Position numbers and translations under genes: made by a program
Notes under the pieces: generated by a model
What the model saw: only the letters and a program-made list of their open reading frames with translations
The model's database searches: none
What the model was told of the DNA's origin: nothing
Source of the DNA: Candidatus Poribacteria bacterium
Lineage (GTDB): Bacteria > Poribacteria > WGA-4E > WGA-3G
DNA length: 64,000 bases
Direction: 5' to 3'
Assembly: GCA_022827225.1 (NCBI GenBank)
Contig: JAJDTJ010000044.1
Location: 62,001-126,000, forward strand
In this document: positions 35,774-43,740 of the stretch, in pieces
Layout: each line of letters starts with the position of its first letter
Position numbering within the stretch: the stretch's first letter is position 1

Positions 35774-35800
35774 GGAACGGCATAGGAACCGTTCCCTATC
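35769..35800. terminator. Hairpin terminator between convergent genes
   Basis: GATAGGGAACGG-CATAGGAA-CCGTTCCCTATC: a perfect 12-pair stem overlapping the stop codon of the aminotransferase gene. On the minus strand it is followed by CCTTTTTCA, so it terminates the gene ending at 35809 and may block read-through in both directions. Confidence 0.75.
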
Positions 35801-35808
35801 GGTATTGC

Positions 35809-36420
35809 TTATCGTTCTGCCTTTAAGGCACCCCATGTCGTAGTGGCTTTCCCACCCGGTTCTACCGGAGTCGTTGGCAAGGTACCGACGGTTTTACGGA
35901 AATAGACATCGTCTTCCACGTCATTCGGACCCGCCCAGACCCAGTACGCCGTTGAGTCGGGATTATTCAGCGTTTGGCGCATGGTGTCCGCGCCGAAGCC
36001 CCAGATGCCGCTGCCAAATTGATCGAGTTGTGTGGCGTTATCCCAGCTGCTGTCGTCAAAATCGGGTTGTTCCCAACCGTCATCCCGTTCGGCGAGTGGG
36101 GCACCGGCATCCGCCTTCCAAGTCTCATCGGAAGGGATATAGGTACCGTCGTCAAGGATGACATCAAACAGTGCACCGCCGCGTCCAGAATCACCAGGTT
36201 CTGCATCGTGGACGTAGACAGCGATGACAGCATAACCGTCCGGCATGTCAAATTCAGTGACAGTGGCCTGTTGCCAGTTATTGCCTTCAGCGACCTGTTC
36301 GCCGTTGATGAAACCTACCCAAGAATTGTCACCGTTAATACGGAGCGTCGCCGCCCAAGTACCTGAGGCGATTAAGGCAAAAACTAAAACCAAAATTGTT
36401 GAAGTAAAAAGTTTTTTCAC
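35809..36420 (-). CDS. Secreted galactose-binding-like protein with C-terminal KxTTxW tag, paralogue 1
   Basis: 203 residues: signal peptide (about 1-23), then a jelly-roll-like domain with L-R-I-N-G-D-N-S-W, the F-I-N-G strand, A-V-I-A-V-Y-V-H-D-A-E-P-G-D-S-G-R-G-G, and D-F-D-D-S-S-W, the pattern of galactose-binding-like carbohydrate modules. W-G-F-G-A-D-T-M-R-Q-x-L-N, followed by D-V-E-D-D-V-Y-F-R, is shared with the paralogue just upstream (36521). It ends V-E-P-G-G-K-A-T-T-T-W-G-A-L-K-A-E-R, a version of the C-terminal tag also in 28154, 36521 and 38696. Role inferred: extracellular or surface glycan binding. ATG with AAGGAGAACG upstream. Confidence 0.8.
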   Translation of the reverse strand: MKKLFTSTILVLVFALIASGTWAATLRINGDNSWVGFINGEQVAEGNNWQQATVTEFDMPDGYAVIAVYVHDAEPGDSGRGGALFDVILDDGTYIPSDETWKADAGAPLAERDDGWEQPDFDDSSWDNATQLDQFGSGIWGFGADTMRQTLNNPDSTAYWVWAGPNDVEDDVYFRKTVGTLPTTPVEPGGKATTTWGALKAER

Positions 36421-36520
36421 GTCGTTCTCCTTATTTGTTGTGTCCGATAGAGTCGGTTAGACTGATTCTAACCGAACCCTAAGGTTTTATTTATGGTCAA
36501 GTGTCCCTCGATTAACAGGG

Positions 36521-37156
36521 TTACTTAGCCTCGTTTTTGATACGTGCCCACGTGGTCGCGAGTTTATCTTGCGGTTCGACGGGAAGCGTGCCGATGGTAT
36601 ATCGGAAATAGATATCGTCTTCGACATCGTTGGGACCGCACCACACCCAGTTTGCTTCACAATCCGGTTTATTGAGGACTTGGCGCATCGTGTCCGCACC
36701 GAAACCCCAGATACCTGCCCCGAATTTTTCGTAGATTTCGAGTTCGTCTTCCCAGTCGCTGTCGTCGAAATCAATTTCTTCCCATCCATCTTTCCGATCA
36801 GCAATAGGTTTACCGGTATCACATCGCCAACCGTCTTCACCCGTGCCGATATAATCAGGCTTAGCGTCGAGAATAATATCAGCGAGGAATCCGCCACGTC
36901 CGGCATTACCGGGTTCCGCGTCGTGGACGTAAACAGCGATCTGTGCGAAACCGTTTTTCAATGTAAACTCACTGACGGTCGGAACTTGCCAGTTTCCACT
37001 TTGTGCAACCTCCTTACCGTCAATAAAGGCAGTCCAGGTATTATCACCGCTGACCCGCAATGTGCCTTTTTTCGGAACAGCATCCGTCATTTGCGTTAGT
37101 AGTATACTGCTTAGAAAGAGCGTGACTGCTAAGCAGAGCATCAATCGGTTTTTCAT
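36521..37156 (-). CDS. Secreted galactose-binding-like protein with C-terminal KLATTW tag, paralogue 2
   Basis: 211 residues from the Met at 37156, chosen because GGAGG lies six bases upstream and the signal peptide follows directly; an ATG four codons earlier overlaps that site. After a signal peptide (about 1-26) comes the same domain as in the neighbouring gene (L-R-V-S-G-D-N-T-W, F-I-D-G-K-E-V, V-H-D-A-E-P-G-N-A-G-R-G-G, D-F-D-D-S-D-W, W-G-F-G-A-D-T-M-R-Q). The end is V-E-P-Q-D-K-L-A-T-T-W-A-R-I-K-N-E-A-K. Two tandem paralogues with about half identical residues suggest a recent duplication. Confidence 0.8.
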   Translation of the reverse strand: MKNRLMLCLAVTLFLSSILLTQMTDAVPKKGTLRVSGDNTWTAFIDGKEVAQSGNWQVPTVSEFTLKNGFAQIAVYVHDAEPGNAGRGGFLADIILDAKPDYIGTGEDGWRCDTGKPIADRKDGWEEIDFDDSDWEDELEIYEKFGAGIWGFGADTMRQVLNKPDCEANWVWCGPNDVEDDIYFRYTIGTLPVEPQDKLATTWARIKNEAK

Positions 37157-37235
37157 AGAAACCTCCATTTTTTATCGTAACGCCTACAATTAAGTAGGCA
37201 CTTTTCTTTATCTTTCTTTCTCGTTTAGCGACCCA

Positions 37236-38138
37236 TTAAAAATTTGATTCGAGTGCTAATTTTCCAGCGAGGTCCGAAACAAACTGATAAGCAACACGTC
37301 CAGACCGTCCACTTGAGGATGCCTCCCATTCCAACGCTGCACGGTGCAAGGTCTCTGTCGGAACAGAGAGTCCCCGTTTTAACGCATAGTGCGAGACAAT
37401 CTGCAGATAAGTATCTTGCGAAATCCGTTGGAAAGCGAGCCGTAGACCGAAACGGTCACTCAACGACACCTTTTCCTCCGTCGCTTCACGCGGATATAAT
37501 TCATCTTCATCGTTCTGCGGGTACCGGTTCTCTCGGACCTGTCGAGGCATCAAATGCCGCCTGTTTGAGGTAGCATAGATGAGAACGTTGTCCGGACAAG
37601 CTGAAATCCCGCCTTCCAGCATCGCTTTCAATTCTCGGTATTCCGGTTCATCTTCGTTGAATGCAAGATCATCACAGAAAAGGATGTAGCGTTCCGGACG
37701 TTCCCACAACACTTCGGCAACCTCTTGTAGATGTACAAGTCCCTCTTTCGCAATGCCGATCAACCGAAGTCCTTTGTCAGCATACCGCTCCAACATCGCT
37801 TTGACGAGCGAGGATTTCCCCGTACCGCGGTCCCCCCATAGCAAGACATGGTTCGCCGGCAGCCCTTGCAGGAACTGACGTGTGTTCCGGTCTAACGCTG
37901 CACATTGCGAGTTTATACCGATGAGATCCGTACTATCCACGAGATGCGGGTGTTTAACAGGCACGAGATACCCCGTCCCGTTCTGCGCGCGCCACTGAAA
38001 AGCGATGTGGTCGTCAAGGCACTCGCCTTGTGTGTATCCCGCGCGAGTATCCAGACGATTTAGTAGACTATCGGCTTTTTCAAGCAGCTCCGTGAAAAGT
38101 GGCAAGATGCTTTCTATCTCTCGGTTTTTTTTCGACAT
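37236..38138 (-). CDS. DUF815 family AAA-type ATPase
   Basis: 300 residues matching the DUF815 family throughout: L-L-W-G-D-R-G-T-G-K-S-S (Walker A, 102-110), R-L-I-G-I-A-K-E-G-L, F-C-D-D-L-A-F as Walker B, L-K-A-M-L-E-G-G, the Y-A-T-S-N-R-R-H-L sensor region and S-L-S-D-R-F-G-L. The family is widespread and poorly characterised, and its molecular role is not known to me. It follows two small membrane-protein genes with a 3-bp gap, so the three probably form one operon. Confidence 0.92.
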   Translation of the reverse strand: MSKKNREIESILPLFTELLEKADSLLNRLDTRAGYTQGECLDDHIAFQWRAQNGTGYLVPVKHPHLVDSTDLIGINSQCAALDRNTRQFLQGLPANHVLLWGDRGTGKSSLVKAMLERYADKGLRLIGIAKEGLVHLQEVAEVLWERPERYILFCDDLAFNEDEPEYRELKAMLEGGISACPDNVLIYATSNRRHLMPRQVRENRYPQNDEDELYPREATEEKVSLSDRFGLRLAFQRISQDTYLQIVSHYALKRGLSVPTETLHRAALEWEASSSGRSGRVAYQFVSDLAGKLALESNF

Positions 38139-38141
38139 AGA

Positions 38142-38390
38142 TTAATTCGATTCGTTCCGGTTTTCTGTAGTGGATTCGAGTATACTGTTGTTTATCTGAT
38201 TTTCAGAAGGACCGAGAACCCGTTTCAGCCATGCTTCAAGTTCAGAGTCTCTGGCAATTTCCTTGAGCCCCCATTTGATACCCCACTTGAGGCCCCAGGC
38301 AATAGCCATTGCAAGGAGACTTGTTAAAACGAAGGCTCCCAATACGTACGCAAGCGCTCCAAGTGCAAATGTGATTAATATATCACTCAT
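38142..38390 (-). CDS. Small membrane protein, unknown
   Basis: 82 residues: one or two hydrophobic helices (about 5-40, rich in A/L/V/G), then G-L-K-W-G-I-K-W-G-L-K, the segment D-S-E-L-E-A-W-L-K-R-V-L, and a polar Asn/Ser-rich tail. It shares the plan membrane helix, W-G-x-x-W, D-x-E-x-x-x-W-L-K with the 65-residue neighbour at 38383, so they are likely paralogues. It overlaps that gene by eight bases and precedes the DUF815 ATPase by 3 bp. Confidence 0.65.
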   Translation of the reverse strand: MSDILITFALGALAYVLGAFVLTSLLAMAIAWGLKWGIKWGLKEIARDSELEAWLKRVLGPSENQINNSILESTTENRNESN

Positions 38391-38580
38391 TTGTGGTGTC
38401 CTTTATAACCCCTTTCAACCATTTCTCAAATTCGGGATCGCTGTAAATAATTTTTAGCAGCCACCTGCCACCCCATCTGAAACCCAACGCAATGCCGATT
38501 CCAAGCATAACTGCCCCGAGCATAGCCGCTAACGGATATATCAATATCAGGATTATGAACTCTAAAAAACCAATTCCCAT
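38383..38580 (-). CDS. Small membrane protein, unknown, paralogue of its neighbour
   Basis: 65 residues with two hydrophobic stretches (about 5-40), then F-R-W-G-G-R-W-L-L-K and D-P-E-F-E-K-W-L-K-G-V, matching the layout of the gene at 38142. Start codon ATG with GGAGGAAC upstream. First gene of a probable three-gene operon ending with the DUF815 ATPase. Confidence 0.65.
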   Translation of the reverse strand: MGIGFLEFIILILIYPLAAMLGAVMLGIGIALGFRWGGRWLLKIIYSDPEFEKWLKGVIKDTTNE

Positions 38581-38623
38581 TATAGTTCCTCCGTTCCGTG
38601 ATTGTGAGATTTTCAGTAATCAT

Positions 38624-38692
38624 AGGACTTACGCATCCAGTCTTCCATCCTTCCAGTCTTCCATCCTTCCAGCCTTCCAGCCTTCCAGCCAT
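38624..38692. repeat. AGGACTTACGCA end followed by CTTCCA-type minisatellite
   Basis: One end of the MITE-like repeat (AGGACTTACGCA at 38624) runs directly into six or seven imperfect 8-base units (TCTTCCAT/CCTTCCAG). No matching opposite end is seen; it appears truncated or replaced by the simple repeat. Confidence 0.55.
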
Positions 38693-38695
38693 CAC

Positions 38696-39496
38696 CTATG
38701 GCACAGATGTCTTCAGTTGTCCCCACGTTAGCGTTAACTTGCCCACTGCATCAACAGCAAGTGGCTCGCCAAAGATCAAGGTGCCAAGATTCGCGGAATC
38801 GTCTGGGTTCAACCCGTGCCAATCCATGAACACCAGATCCGCTCTCTTCTCAGGATTAGCCGTGCCTTCTTCATATCCGGGCGTAAACCCGATTTCGGTA
38901 CCCTCCTCGATTTTCGGGTCTGTGAGCCATTCAAACGGCATCGCCACTTCGTAAACCATGCCACCTTTGCCCAATTCAGGTGTCGGCACGATCGCAATAT
39001 CGGACCTTGGCAGATTGGGGTCTTTGACGCCACTAAAATCAGTGACAAGGGCTTTCTTATTGATGTACGCGAAATTGGGTTTGCTTACGGGCACTCCGAC
39101 TCCTACTTTTTCCCAATCAATATACAAAAAGATCGTGTCGCCTAACCAAGGTTCTCCTGCGTTTGCCGCTGGGGCAAAAATATCGTCGCGCACCGCCGCT
39201 GCGAAATAGAAGGTCTCCGCATCATACATCGTTGACCAAGTCATCGTGAGGTCGTCTTTTCCCTCCCACGAACCTTTCCCGCGAAGCAGCTCCCGCTCCG
39301 AGTCAAACGCGACCCAAACTGCATACTTCCAATCGTCAAGCTTCCCATCAATCTTTGGTGCATTCGGGATAAATCCCGCGATGGATTCTCCGTATTCCAA
39401 TCCAAACGCATCGCTGTTATCCTCCGGTAGGAAGTCTGCATTTACTGTAAAAACGAGCACGAATCCGAAAAGAACAGATAAAATTGTCGTTTTCAT
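38696..39496 (-). CDS. Secreted CBM9-like domain protein with C-terminal KLTxTW tag
   Basis: 266 residues from the Met at 39496 (AAAGGAG upstream; the signal peptide follows at once, whereas the longer frame adds 17 polar residues). After the signal peptide (about 1-20), I-P-N-A-P-K-I-D-G-K-L-D-D-W opens a CBM9/DOMON-like sugar-binding domain. Later come F-Y-F-A-A-A-V-R-D-D, I-F-L-Y-I-D-W and Y-E-V-A-M-P-F-E-W-L with G-F-T-P-G-Y, typical of that fold. The end V-D-A-V-G-K-L-T-L-T-W-G-Q-L-K matches the tag of three other secreted proteins here. Likely extracellular carbohydrate binding. Confidence 0.83.
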   Translation of the reverse strand: MKTTILSVLFGFVLVFTVNADFLPEDNSDAFGLEYGESIAGFIPNAPKIDGKLDDWKYAVWVAFDSERELLRGKGSWEGKDDLTMTWSTMYDAETFYFAAAVRDDIFAPAANAGEPWLGDTIFLYIDWEKVGVGVPVSKPNFAYINKKALVTDFSGVKDPNLPRSDIAIVPTPELGKGGMVYEVAMPFEWLTDPKIEEGTEIGFTPGYEEGTANPEKRADLVFMDWHGLNPDDSANLGTLIFGEPLAVDAVGKLTLTWGQLKTSVP

Positions 39497-39591
39497 GATT
39501 GATTCAACTCCTTTGCTATGTGTCGGGTGCAGTTTCAGTTGTGTCAAAAAATAAAAAGATAGAGATACAAACGGACATTTTACCTTTAGAC

Positions 39592-41232
39592 TTAAACTTT
39601 CTCAGAAACCCGTTCTGCGAGTCGGGCAAGGGCAGGCGACATGTCTAATTTGTCAATTTCTGCTTCAATCAGGACAAAATGTTGCGTCTCGGTAAGTGCT
39701 GTCTTCATGGCAGCATCAAATTCGCCCTCGGTCTGGACAGAAAATGCCCTTCCTGCCCCGAAGAGTTCTGGCAGAAGTGTATAGTTCCAATTCTCTATAT
39801 TGTTAAAGGGGCCTTCAACGAGCGGACGAATGGTCCCATACCCCTTGTTGTTTAAAATCAGAATGATCGGATTGAGTCCGTAGCGAATGGTTGTTGACAA
39901 CTCGGTGCCGGTCATTTGGAATGCTCCATCTCCGACGATCACAATCGGCCGGGCATCGGGTTTGCTGAGTTGGGCACCAACAGCAGCAGGAATTGCAAAC
40001 CCCATTGAGGTATAGTATGCTTGAGAAATAAATTCTGTGTGTTCCGGCAGACTTAAATCTGCGGCACCCCAAAGGCAGACTCCCACATCCGGGATAACCG
40101 TCAGGTCATCACGCAGATATTGATTGAGGTGTTGGAACAAACGCTGCACAGTTAACGCTTGATCAGGGACCATCAGAAAAGGGTCTGCTACTTCGAGTAC
40201 CCATTCCAAGTTGACTTCGGGGCGTTTGGCGAGTTCTGGAGAACACAAACCCTCCATAAAATCCTCGAAAGTAACATCTTCATAAGTGGAATAACCGACT
40301 GTGATTTTATCCGAGATAGCATAGACACTACGGTTTCGCGCCAGGTTTGCCGTGTAGATCCCAAGGTTGACATCCGTCATGAAGGCACCCAGCATAATAA
40401 TACAATCGGAAGTTTCAACAAGCGTTGTGATTTCCGATCTGCCCATTGCGCCGCCGTAAATACCCAAGTAGAGCGGGTGCGCTTCCGGCATCACTGATTT
40501 GCCCAATAGGGTTGTCACTACGGGGATCTGTTTTCCTTCTGCAAGCCGAAGTAATTTGTCTCGAAATCCGAATCTATGCAGTTCAGCCCCCGCTAAAATG
40601 ACTGGATTTTCGGATTGATTGATGAATGTAATGGCATTCGCTAAAGCAGCCTCCAACGTTTCGGGGTCACTGTGACACCCACCCGTTGACGGGCGTTGGT
40701 GGATGGCACCTTCTACACTTAACATATCGCGTGGGAGTTCAATGTAGCCCGGACGCTTATGCCAATAAACTGCATCTAACACTCTGTCTATCTCATTAAA
40801 GGCGGTAAAAGGTTCACCAAGGAGTGCTGAGGCAACCGTTATCTCATCATAGATACGCTGCTGTGTGTAAAAATCTTTACCCTTATGGTGCAAAAGTGCA
40901 CCCTCAGTACGCTCCTTCATGCCAGGGCTACCGCTAATGACAACGAGTGGTGATTTTTCAGCGTAGGCAGCAGTGACAGCGTTAATCATAGATAAACCAC
41001 CGACACCATACGTCACACACGCGGCTCCCATGCCATTTGTGCGCGCATATGCATCTGCAGCAAATCCTGCTGTCTCTTCTCGCGTTGTGCCGATGTGTTG
41101 AATCGGACTCTGTTCAATCAGATCAAAGAACTGGACTACGTAATCGCCAGGGATGCCGAAGATGTGGCCAATATTGTAACTTTCTAATTTTTTTAGAAGG
41201 TACTCCCCAATAGTAGGTTGTCTATTTGGCAT
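39592..41232 (-). CDS. Thiamine-diphosphate-dependent 2-oxoacid decarboxylase (pyruvate/indolepyruvate decarboxylase type)
   Basis: 546 residues, the length of PDC/IPDC enzymes. N-terminal domain with F-G-I-P-G-D-Y and the cofactor Glu in T-R-E-E-T-A-G-F-A-A-D-A-Y-A-R near 52, the active-site double His in L-L-H-H-K-G-K-D-F near 115, and the ThDP/Mg motif G-D-G followed after about 25 residues by N-N near 432-460. It removes CO2 from a 2-oxo acid to give an aldehyde. Last gene of an overlapping cluster with a HAD hydrolase and a PhyH oxygenase, which suggests a small catabolic or biosynthetic pathway, but the substrate is unknown. Confidence 0.88.
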   Translation of the reverse strand: MPNRQPTIGEYLLKKLESYNIGHIFGIPGDYVVQFFDLIEQSPIQHIGTTREETAGFAADAYARTNGMGAACVTYGVGGLSMINAVTAAYAEKSPLVVISGSPGMKERTEGALLHHKGKDFYTQQRIYDEITVASALLGEPFTAFNEIDRVLDAVYWHKRPGYIELPRDMLSVEGAIHQRPSTGGCHSDPETLEAALANAITFINQSENPVILAGAELHRFGFRDKLLRLAEGKQIPVVTTLLGKSVMPEAHPLYLGIYGGAMGRSEITTLVETSDCIIMLGAFMTDVNLGIYTANLARNRSVYAISDKITVGYSTYEDVTFEDFMEGLCSPELAKRPEVNLEWVLEVADPFLMVPDQALTVQRLFQHLNQYLRDDLTVIPDVGVCLWGAADLSLPEHTEFISQAYYTSMGFAIPAAVGAQLSKPDARPIVIVGDGAFQMTGTELSTTIRYGLNPIILILNNKGYGTIRPLVEGPFNNIENWNYTLLPELFGAGRAFSVQTEGEFDAAMKTALTETQHFVLIEAEIDKLDMSPALARLAERVSEKV

Positions 41233-41986
41233 CGGAACTCCTCGCTTGGGAACCTGTCAAAAACTCTAAATTCAATAATCCAGAAATATCTCCAAGAATC
41301 GCATAAACATCGTAATCTTCAAAAGTTGCTCGCGGCGTAACACCCGATAGCACAGCGATAAAGTCGGTATCGGCACGTTGCGCAGTTTTGGCATCCGTTA
41401 CGCTATCGCCAACATAGAAGCAATCTTGACGGACACAATTCAATCTCTCTACTGCCATCAGCAAACTCTTCGGATTCGGTTTATGTACTGATACATCTTC
41501 GGCACCGATGATAACATCAAACGCATCTAATAGACGCTCGCGTTTGAGGACGGTTTCAATACGGTAGCGATATTTCAACGAAAAAATACCGAGTCGGATA
41601 TCGAGGTTTCGCAATGTCTCAACTGTCTCAGGAACAATATCAAAGAGCTGCGTGTTGTCCGCCATTATTTCATCCGCGCGTTCAACGAACAGTCGTGTAA
41701 ATTCATCCGTATATCGTGTGTATTCCTTTCCACCTAACATTACCAATGCATCGGGTAATGATAGACCGATTGTTTGCCGAATCACCGCATCATCAGCAGG
41801 TGGCAAACCGAGCCTACCGAGCGCGAAGTTGAAACACGCAATTACGCCGCTCGAAGAATCGGCGAGCGTATAGTCAAAGTCGAAAATGATGGCTTGAACG
41901 GTTGATTTTGCTCGACTCAAAACTTCAATTCGGGGATCCCCGACCTCCGCTGCTGTCTCTCGATATTTTCTGCTATGCTGCGTCAA
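41222..41986 (-). CDS. HAD-superfamily phosphatase (phosphoglycolate-phosphatase-like)
   Basis: 254 residues. Motif I is F-D-F-D-Y-T-L-A-D near 36 with the nucleophile Asp, motif II is G-I-F-S-L-K, motif III Lys lies in V-H-K-P-N-P, and motif IV is Y-V-G-D-S-V-T-D. A helical cap (C1 type) lies between motifs I and II. It dephosphorylates small metabolites. The start precedes motif I by 30 residues; a later Val could also serve. It overlaps the decarboxylase start by 11 bases and the PhyH stop by 14. Confidence 0.88.
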   Translation of the reverse strand: MTQHSRKYRETAAEVGDPRIEVLSRAKSTVQAIIFDFDYTLADSSSGVIACFNFALGRLGLPPADDAVIRQTIGLSLPDALVMLGGKEYTRYTDEFTRLFVERADEIMADNTQLFDIVPETVETLRNLDIRLGIFSLKYRYRIETVLKRERLLDAFDVIIGAEDVSVHKPNPKSLLMAVERLNCVRQDCFYVGDSVTDAKTAQRADTDFIAVLSGVTPRATFEDYDVYAILGDISGLLNLEFLTGSQARSSDAK

Positions 41987-42758
41987 ACAGCGGTGGGAAA
42001 TGGCGATACGGGTCGCCAGGTTCGCGGAACAGAATTTTTTGACGTTCCGAGAGTTCTATCGCCTCCGGTAGTGCCACGCGTCGCGAAGTCCACGCAATGT
42101 GTGAGACGCAATACTTATAGAGCAGTGATCTCCGTTGATGTTTGCCGTTCCACGCCGCTGTGCCGTGTGTCAACGCCTCCGTAAAGAGGATCGCTGAACC
42201 GGCAGGTGCGTTCGGGATGATAACACACGGTGCGTCTTCAGGTGCTCCAGCTATCTGTTGTGGCAGTTTATAATTGCTTTTGTGGCTGCCCGGAATGCAG
42301 CAAAATCCACCGTGTCCTGGGCCGGTATCGGCGAGGTTCCAGGTCACAACGACGAATCCGTTGTGGATTTCGTTGTCTCGGAATGAATAATATTCCCCGG
42401 GTTGAGCTTTTGCTGTTGGCGAAGTCGCACCGTAATCGGCGTGCAACCCACCTCTCGGCATGCCCTCCTCCATATACATGCCGTAAATCCGGTCAAGACG
42501 GAAGCAGTCCCCTAACCGGAACCGGAGGATCGGCATAATCTTCGGATGGTCGAGTAAATCACAAAACGGTTTGCCCCACTGCAGGAAACCGGAACCCCCC
42601 GGCGCACTCCCAAATCTTTGGACTTTACCCGGTGTCGGGAGTTGTTGATCGTCAATGCATCGATTGAGTGCCGCGAGCTCGTCTGGACTCAAGACATTTT
42701 CAATAACGAGGTAGCCTTGTACGTCAAAGAGGTACTGTTGCAACTGTAGATCGCTCAT
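41973..42758 (-). CDS. Phytanoyl-CoA dioxygenase family (PhyH) oxygenase
   Basis: 261 residues from the Met at 42758, ten bases after AGGAG. The longer frame to 42803 lacks such a site. Fe(II)/2-oxoglutarate oxygenase fold: G-Y-L-V-I-E-N-V-L near the start, metal motif H-A-D in G-L-H-A-D-Y-G, distal His in E-A-L-T-H-G, with an Arg/Lys behind it for 2-oxoglutarate. The family hydroxylates a wide range of substrates. First gene of a PhyH, HAD and decarboxylase cluster with overlapping ends. Confidence 0.9.
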   Translation of the reverse strand: MSDLQLQQYLFDVQGYLVIENVLSPDELAALNRCIDDQQLPTPGKVQRFGSAPGGSGFLQWGKPFCDLLDHPKIMPILRFRLGDCFRLDRIYGMYMEEGMPRGGLHADYGATSPTAKAQPGEYYSFRDNEIHNGFVVVTWNLADTGPGHGGFCCIPGSHKSNYKLPQQIAGAPEDAPCVIIPNAPAGSAILFTEALTHGTAAWNGKHQRRSLLYKYCVSHIAWTSRRVALPEAIELSERQKILFREPGDPYRHFPPLFDAA

Positions 42759-43587
42759 AACGTTTGCTCTCCTATTGTCTACAAGTTCAAATTTAACGGT
42801 CAAATGATTTCAATAGGCGTTGACAGTCAGTTTAGCACATCGGTCAGACTTTGTCAAACATATTGTGCATAGAACTTACGCATACTGCTCTTTTGTAGCA
42901 AGTGGTTGTTGGTTATTAGTTGTTGGTTGTTGGAGGAATAGTTGTTAGTTATTGGAGGGATGGTTATAAGTTATTGGTACGCTTCGCTTTTAAGTTATAA
43001 GTTATAAGTTATAAGTTATAAGTTAAGAAAAAACCTCTTAACCTACCACTTATAACCTACCACTTATAACCCTTATAAGAGGGTGTCTTGTGGGGGTAAC
43101 AGGAAATCCCCCCGCCACAAGGTCTTAACTTATAACTTATAACCAATAACCAAAAACCAAAAACCAAAAACCAAAAGGCGTACTCGCCGCACCATTAACT
43201 ATTAACCAATCACCATTAACCATTAACCAACTACAGTTTGTGCTAACAGAAACGCTGGGTTGTCAGAAAAAGTTCATCTAACAAAACCGCCCACAGTCAA
43301 AATTGCGTCCGTCCTGATGTATTTGTGTCGTACGGGTGTCCTATACTGTGCAGTGTGAAGGCAAAATTGCCCATTTTCGTGCAGACTATCTGTTTTGAAA
43401 CCCAGAAAGATGGTATAATTGGTATTATGGATGTTGGCATATAATTTGCTAATGCTAAGCTAATAGATTGTGTAAAGATCACTCCGCTAAAGCATGGGTG
43501 CAGGGAATTTACCTGTTTTTTACCAGCACCGTGTCAGGTCTAAGTAGCGAGTGGTACGAATCTGGTTTCCAACAGAAGTAGCACATT
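42759..43587. other. Repeat-rich intergenic region
   Basis: About 830 bp. Most is an expanded MITE-like element (42871-43315) with simple repeats inside. 43316-43587 is AT-rich and holds nothing I recognise except the lead into a WD40 remnant. Confidence 0.55.
42871..43315. mobile_element. MITE-like element, expanded copy D (445 bp)
   Basis: Outer ends AGAACTTACGCA and GCAAAATTGCGTCCGTCCT-type are those of the 120-bp element. About 325 bp are inserted where the left arm of the central hairpin should be. The insert has tandem TTATAAG units near 42990-43025, AACCAAAA units near 43141-43178, and an imperfect large inverted repeat. The same arrangement, shorter, occurs at 59832. Confidence 0.7.
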
Positions 43588-43725
43588 GTGAGAAGTCCGC
43601 CACATAGAGGCGGCGTTAGATCTCTCGCATATTCAGCCGATGGGACGACACTTGTGAGTGGGGGTTTAGATGGGACAGTGCTGGTCTGGAAAATGCCATC
43701 CGCACCCGCACCTCCCAAAGATTGA
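43588..43725 (+). pseudogene. WD40-repeat gene remnant (C-terminal blade)
   Basis: A 45-residue open stretch ending in TGA, bounded upstream by an in-frame TAG at 43579. It reads one WD40 blade: G-G-V-R-S-L-A-Y-S-A-D-G-T-T-L-V-S-G-G-L then D-G-T-V-L-V-W-K, followed by a Pro/Ala-rich end. It has no start codon context and lies just 15 bp before the intact WD40 gene, suggesting a deleted tandem paralogue. Confidence 0.65.
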
Positions 43726-43740
43726 CACTCGGACACTATC

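Noticed and set aside
42980..43180. Simple repeats (TTATAAG, AACCAAAA) as CRISPR or origin iterons
   Set aside because: Units are 7-8 bases, tandem and imperfect, within an inverted-repeat element; no cas, dnaA or rep gene nearby.
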